Shown: in pieces, positions 60,470 to 64,000 of the stretch
How the letters are laid out: the number at the start of each line of letters is the position of its first letter
Position numbering within the stretch: position 1 is the first letter of the stretch
Assembly: GCF_020085105.1 (NCBI RefSeq)
Contig: NC_058058.1
Coordinates: 642,859-706,858, forward strand
DNA: 64,000 nucleotides
Direction of reading: 5' to 3'
Source: Siniperca chuatsi
Lineage: Eukaryota; Chordata; Actinopteri; Centrarchiformes; Sinipercidae
Translations under genes and position numbers: made by a program
The notes under the pieces: generated by a model
What the model was told of the DNA's origin: nothing
The model's input: only the letters and a program-made list of their open reading frames with translations
The model's database searches: none

Positions 60470-60755
60470 CTGCTCTGTGCAGCCTGACTTCGGGCTTCAG
60501 CACGGCATCGAGCAGCCTCCTCTGGCGGCGGATCTCCCGCTCTGACCGCTCGGCTCTGTCTTCGTACTCCGCCACCGTTTCCTCAAACAGCCCGACGATC
60601 TCCTCCGCAGCCGCCGCGAGCCGCTCGGTGAGCAGCGCTCTCAGCGCCGGGATTTCAGCCGCTTCTCGTCCTTTTTCCACCCGCAGCAGAAAGTCTTCCG
60701 CGGCGGCGCTGATCCGCTCCTGTACCGACACCCGCAGCAGCTGCACGGCGCACAT
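60470..60755 (-). CDS. ZNF gene G, exon 1 (duplicated helical module)
   Basis: ATG at 60755 starts MCAVQLLRVSVQERISAAAE; 95 codons plus one base end at GAGCAG|GTCAGT. It is about 30 codons longer than the other first exons because the opening helix appears twice: VQLLRVSVQERISAAAEDF and then PALRALLTERLAAAAEEIVG, followed by the usual FEETVAEYEDRAERSER and LLDAVLKPEVRLHRA. The second copy aligns with the single copy in A, B and F. GC content is high. Phase 1 matches exon 2 at 57153. The open frame extends upstream of MCAVQ but that start is conserved. Confidence 0.85.
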
Positions 60756-61019
60756 CGTCCCCCGGTTCTGCGGACAAAGAGCCAGCGGGGACGTAAACAC
60801 ACACGGAGTTCCGCGTCGACGACGCTTCGCCCGGACGGCAGCGAAGCGAACAGCGAACCCTGCTGGACTGGAGGGAGAACAGCGATCGATATTTATTGGC
60901 TAATGAGTTTCTGTGATCATCACATTAGAAACATCAGCTGTTCTGTTAATAAAACAAGTAGAGTCACTGTGAACCTTTCAGCTCTGGAACTGCAGTCCTG
61001 TGCGAGGAGACTTTATGTT

Positions 61020-62385
61020 TAAATGTTATTATATTGCAGAGATGTTAATGATCAGTGTGCAGTTTAGTGACTTCGGGTCATACAGACTGACCCTTAGAGG
61101 GAGGAGTTAAAGAGTCTGATGGCCACAGGCAGGAATGACTTCCTGTGGGAGGTCAGTGCCACCGGTCTGTAGTCCTCGGAGCCACCGGGACGTGGCGTCT
61201 TCGGCACAGGAACGAGGCAAGATGTCTTCCACAGAATGGGGACCCTTTGAAGACTCAGGCTCAGGTTGAAGACATGCTGAAGGACTCCACATAGCTGGGG
61301 GCACAGGCTTTTAGCACCCGGGGCTAACGCCATCGGGGCCTGCAGCCTTGTGTTGAGTGGAGCTTCATCAGCTGTCCTCTCACCTGGTCAGCAGTCAGGC
61401 ACACAGCAGAGGTTACAGGTGGGGGAGAGGGGGAGTCGTCGGTCTGGAGAGGGCCGTTAGCCTGATGGGGAGGGGGAGCAGAGTACTCAGAGGAGTCTGA
61501 GGGCCGACAGCAGCTGAGTTAGAGGGGGATGAGCAGGAGCCGGTGTGTCGAATCTGTTAAAGAACAGATTCAGTTCGTTGGCCCTGTCCAAGCTGCCTTC
61601 AACTCCTCTGCTGCCAGTCGGTCTGAAGCCAGTGATGGTCTTCATGCCGCTCCAGACCTCCCTCATGTTGTTCTGCTGGAGTTTCTCTCCAGCTTCCTCC
61701 TGTACTTCTCTTTGGCCTCCTGATTTTCACCTTCAGGTCGGCCTGGATTGCCCTCACCTCCTCCCTATAACCATCAGTAAAGGCCCTCCTCTTGGCATTT
61801 AGAATGTCCTTGATGTCCTTTGTAACCCACGGTTTGTTATTTGGGTAACAATGGACCATCTTAGTTGGGACATTGCAGTCCACACAGAAGTTAATGTAGC
61901 CAGTGATGCACTCAGTGAGCCATCAGTGTCCTCTCCATGAGGCTCACAGAGTGCATCCCAGTTTGTCACCTCACCTCCAAAACATTGACCATCTTCACTG
62001 TCCTTGTGGGCTGGCTTTAACCAACCAGAGGCACATAGCAGGGTTTAAGGTGAACCAGGTTGTGGTCTGAACTACCCAGAGGGGGGAGGGGGGAAGAGCT
62101 GTATGCGTCCTTAACGTTGGCATACAGCAGGTCCAGTGTCCTCTCCTCCCTAGTAGGACAGCTCACATACTGGGTGAAATTAGTCAGTGTTGTTGAAACA
62201 CTGACATGGTTGAAGTCACCTGAGATTAATATGAGTGCACTCGGGTGTTGAGTCTGGAGCTGCGCTGTGGCGGTGTGAGTGGCGTTGCACGCTGATGCCG
62301 GGTTAGCAGAGGGGGGGATGTAAACAGCCACAACGATGGCTCTTTCGTAAAGAGCATACTTTAAATTACACTTACACACAAGTTA
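61020..62385 (-). mobile_element. Rex1/CR1-like LINE, internally deleted copy
   Basis: Minus strand: endonuclease part (VAVYIPPSANP, ALILISGDFNHVSV, GSSDHNLVHLKPC) at 62379-62017, then the spacer seen at 20283 in the other copy, then an abrupt jump from the KAAGPDG region to SHRKSFLPVAIRLFNSSL near 61100. Most of the RT is missing. It retains the endonuclease end that the copy at 19915 lacks. Confidence 0.8.
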
Positions 62386-63535
62386 CCCAAGTTTGGAAGA
62401 AAAAGGGAAAGTTTAAAGCAACGGCAACAGGCAGCATGCACGTTGGCGCATGCGCACTATATTCTCTACTTGTATACTTTTTATGTTATTATATAATTTC
62501 AACCCTGTTTGTTTTTCTTTTCAACAACATCTGTTCTGTTGTTACTTCCTGTGTATAAATCGAAAACATCCTTTCTTACGAGGTTTGACTCTGTTTTGGA
62601 CAGGAAACCTTAACTTGGATTGTAAAGCATTGCGTTTGTTGTACTCATCTGCAGTGCGTTATAAATAAAGCTGGTTTTAAAAAAAACCCGCCTAGCGTCA
62701 GTGCAGTCGGGCTCTGATGAATTCTCCTTCACATCTTTCAACATCAGGCCCTGCTGTCCGTCAGAGGCTCCAACAGGTGAAGTTCGTTAGACGGAAGTTT
62801 GAGCATCTTCTACAACCAGAGACTGTGCTACTAGCACCTCCATGGTCAATACCAGTGTGGTGTCATCATTCATGCATCTGCGAGGTTAATGTTTGCTCGT
62901 TCTGTCGTCGACCACCACAAAATGTGCTGCAAATTAAATAGCACACTAGCAAGCAGCAGAACTGTAGCCAGGAGCAGAAAATGAAGCGTTTCAGTATCCG
63001 AAGTTGATCCATTCGGTCCAATAACGTTTGGAATTTGGTATTAGAGAGAGGCCGGTGAGGAGGAGGCTGCTGTCAAAGTGCACTGCAGTTCTGCATTTGG
63101 TGCAAGAAAACACATCCACGGTCAGGTCGCAGTTATGTAGGGCCTATATAAAACTCCTGCTGCCTCGTTAGTTTCGTATTAAAATCTCAGTGATAGTTTG
63201 ACGTTTTACTGAAAAATGTCATATAACTAATTACAGTTAATATTTACTAGGACTGTTGTTCAGCTTGTGTGATTTCTTTATTCCCAACATCTTCTGTAAA
63301 CACATGGAAACACTGCTGCTTTGCAAAACATCATAAACCTGTTATGAACAGAAATGACTAAGTCAGAAACTGATGCAGCTGATTACAAAGTGCCGACATG
63401 TTGCAGTTATCTGCCGAAGACGCTTCGCCTCGCTGAAGCGAGTCTGCAGGTGTTTCTGATGGTTTGTAAAAAGCAGTAAAGCGCTGAGCTACAACTGGCG
63501 GCCGATCCACGATCGTTTGGTCTAAAGTGTACAAG
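62386..63535. other. Upstream intergenic, nothing recognised
   Basis: No gene or named repeat. Frames at 62450-62668 and 62717-62941 lack support. Confidence 0.4.
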
Positions 63536-63539
63536 GCAG

Positions 63540-63670
63540 GTGCTTCCTATTTAAATCCCCCGCCCGCTCCCCCTCTGCTCTCCACGTGACGTCAGCTGTT
63601 ACGTGATACCGAGGGGAAACGCTGATGACGCAGCCGGCGTGTCGCAGCTGGATGGCGCCATTAGGAAAGA
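63540..63670 (+). promoter_or_regulatory. Possible promoter with E-box/CRE
   Basis: TATTTAAATCCC near 63549, then CCACGTGACGTCAGC near 63581-63595, in which an E-box (CACGTG) overlaps a CRE (TGACGTCA), then further CRE-like TGATGACGCAG. The start of a gene beyond the window would fit. The strand is a guess. Confidence 0.3.
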
Positions 63671-64000
63671 AAATACAGAACAGGCTAAATTTTTCTGGTT
63701 AATTTCATGCTGAATAACTTCATTTGAAGTCATATTAAAATGCGTAGAAAGTAGAAACTAATTAATCTGCTCATTTCAAATATTTAATCATTTATTAAGC
63801 TTACTGACTGGATTCAGCTTTGTGGCCGGCGGAGAACCTGTGACGTGATATTGCATTTGTTCTGTTTATTACTGCATTGTGATAACTGCTTGATTTTACA
63901 TGAATGCAGGAAAACTAATGAAACAGGAAGAAAGAAAACATATTTACATGTACGTAATATTTTGGAAGCAGAGGAGGATTTCTGGCACAACTTCAGTGAG

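Overview
The window looks like nuclear DNA of a ray-finned fish, probably a percomorph. It holds a cluster of seven related C2H2 zinc-finger (ZNF) genes set in dense, typically fish transposon debris: Tc1-like, hAT-like, BEL/Pao, Rex1/CR1-like, L2-like and L1/Tx1-like elements. The species is not claimed.

Each ZNF gene has two coding exons. Exon 1 (about 53-95 codons) is a predicted helical N-terminal module and ends in phase 1. A single large exon 2 carries a conserved acidic segment and all the fingers. I pair them as gene A (minus; exon 1 at 7532-7724, exon 2 at 1147-2908), B (minus; 22296-22488 and 12447-13696), C (plus; 24250-24325 and 25525-26672), D (minus; 38619-38793 and 29994-30999), E (minus; 44891-45050 and 41429-42924), F (plus; 49608-49800 and 50198-51162) and G (minus; 60470-60755 and 56447-57153). 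E (551 aa) and F (385 aa) read cleanly from start to stop. B reads for 480 aa, then runs into a broken former continuation. A, C, D and G each have one or more single-base changes in short G/C runs that break or shorten the frame. C has also lost most of exon 1. B/C and E/F are head-to-head; C/D and F/G are tail-to-tail; several share flanking sequence, so inverted duplication or conversion is likely.

Introns and intergenic DNA are mostly transposons. Gene A's intron carries a palindromic Tc1-like element and its promoter a ~640-bp TIR element. Gene B's intron grew from about 0.4 kb (as in F) to 8.6 kb through a decayed BEL/Pao element, itself split by a TIR element and another insertion, plus a Rex1-like LINE whose empty site survives in F. 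Gene D's intron holds a 5.9-kb stretch bounded by ~0.55-kb inverted repeats, containing hAT transposase fragments and two exon-like blocks of an unidentified host-like gene. Gene E's first exon lies between 0.45-kb inverted repeats. From 52 to 54.6 kb there is L2-like sequence with a 49-bp minisatellite, a dispersed fish repeat and an L1/Tx1 ORF1 remnant. A second Rex1-like copy lies at 61.0-62.4 kb.

The proteins are most likely nuclear DNA-binding factors. Their DNA-contact residues vary while N-terminal and acidic modules stay nearly fixed, as in gene families that diversify against transposons. That role is inference only. No rRNA, tRNA or CRISPR array was seen.
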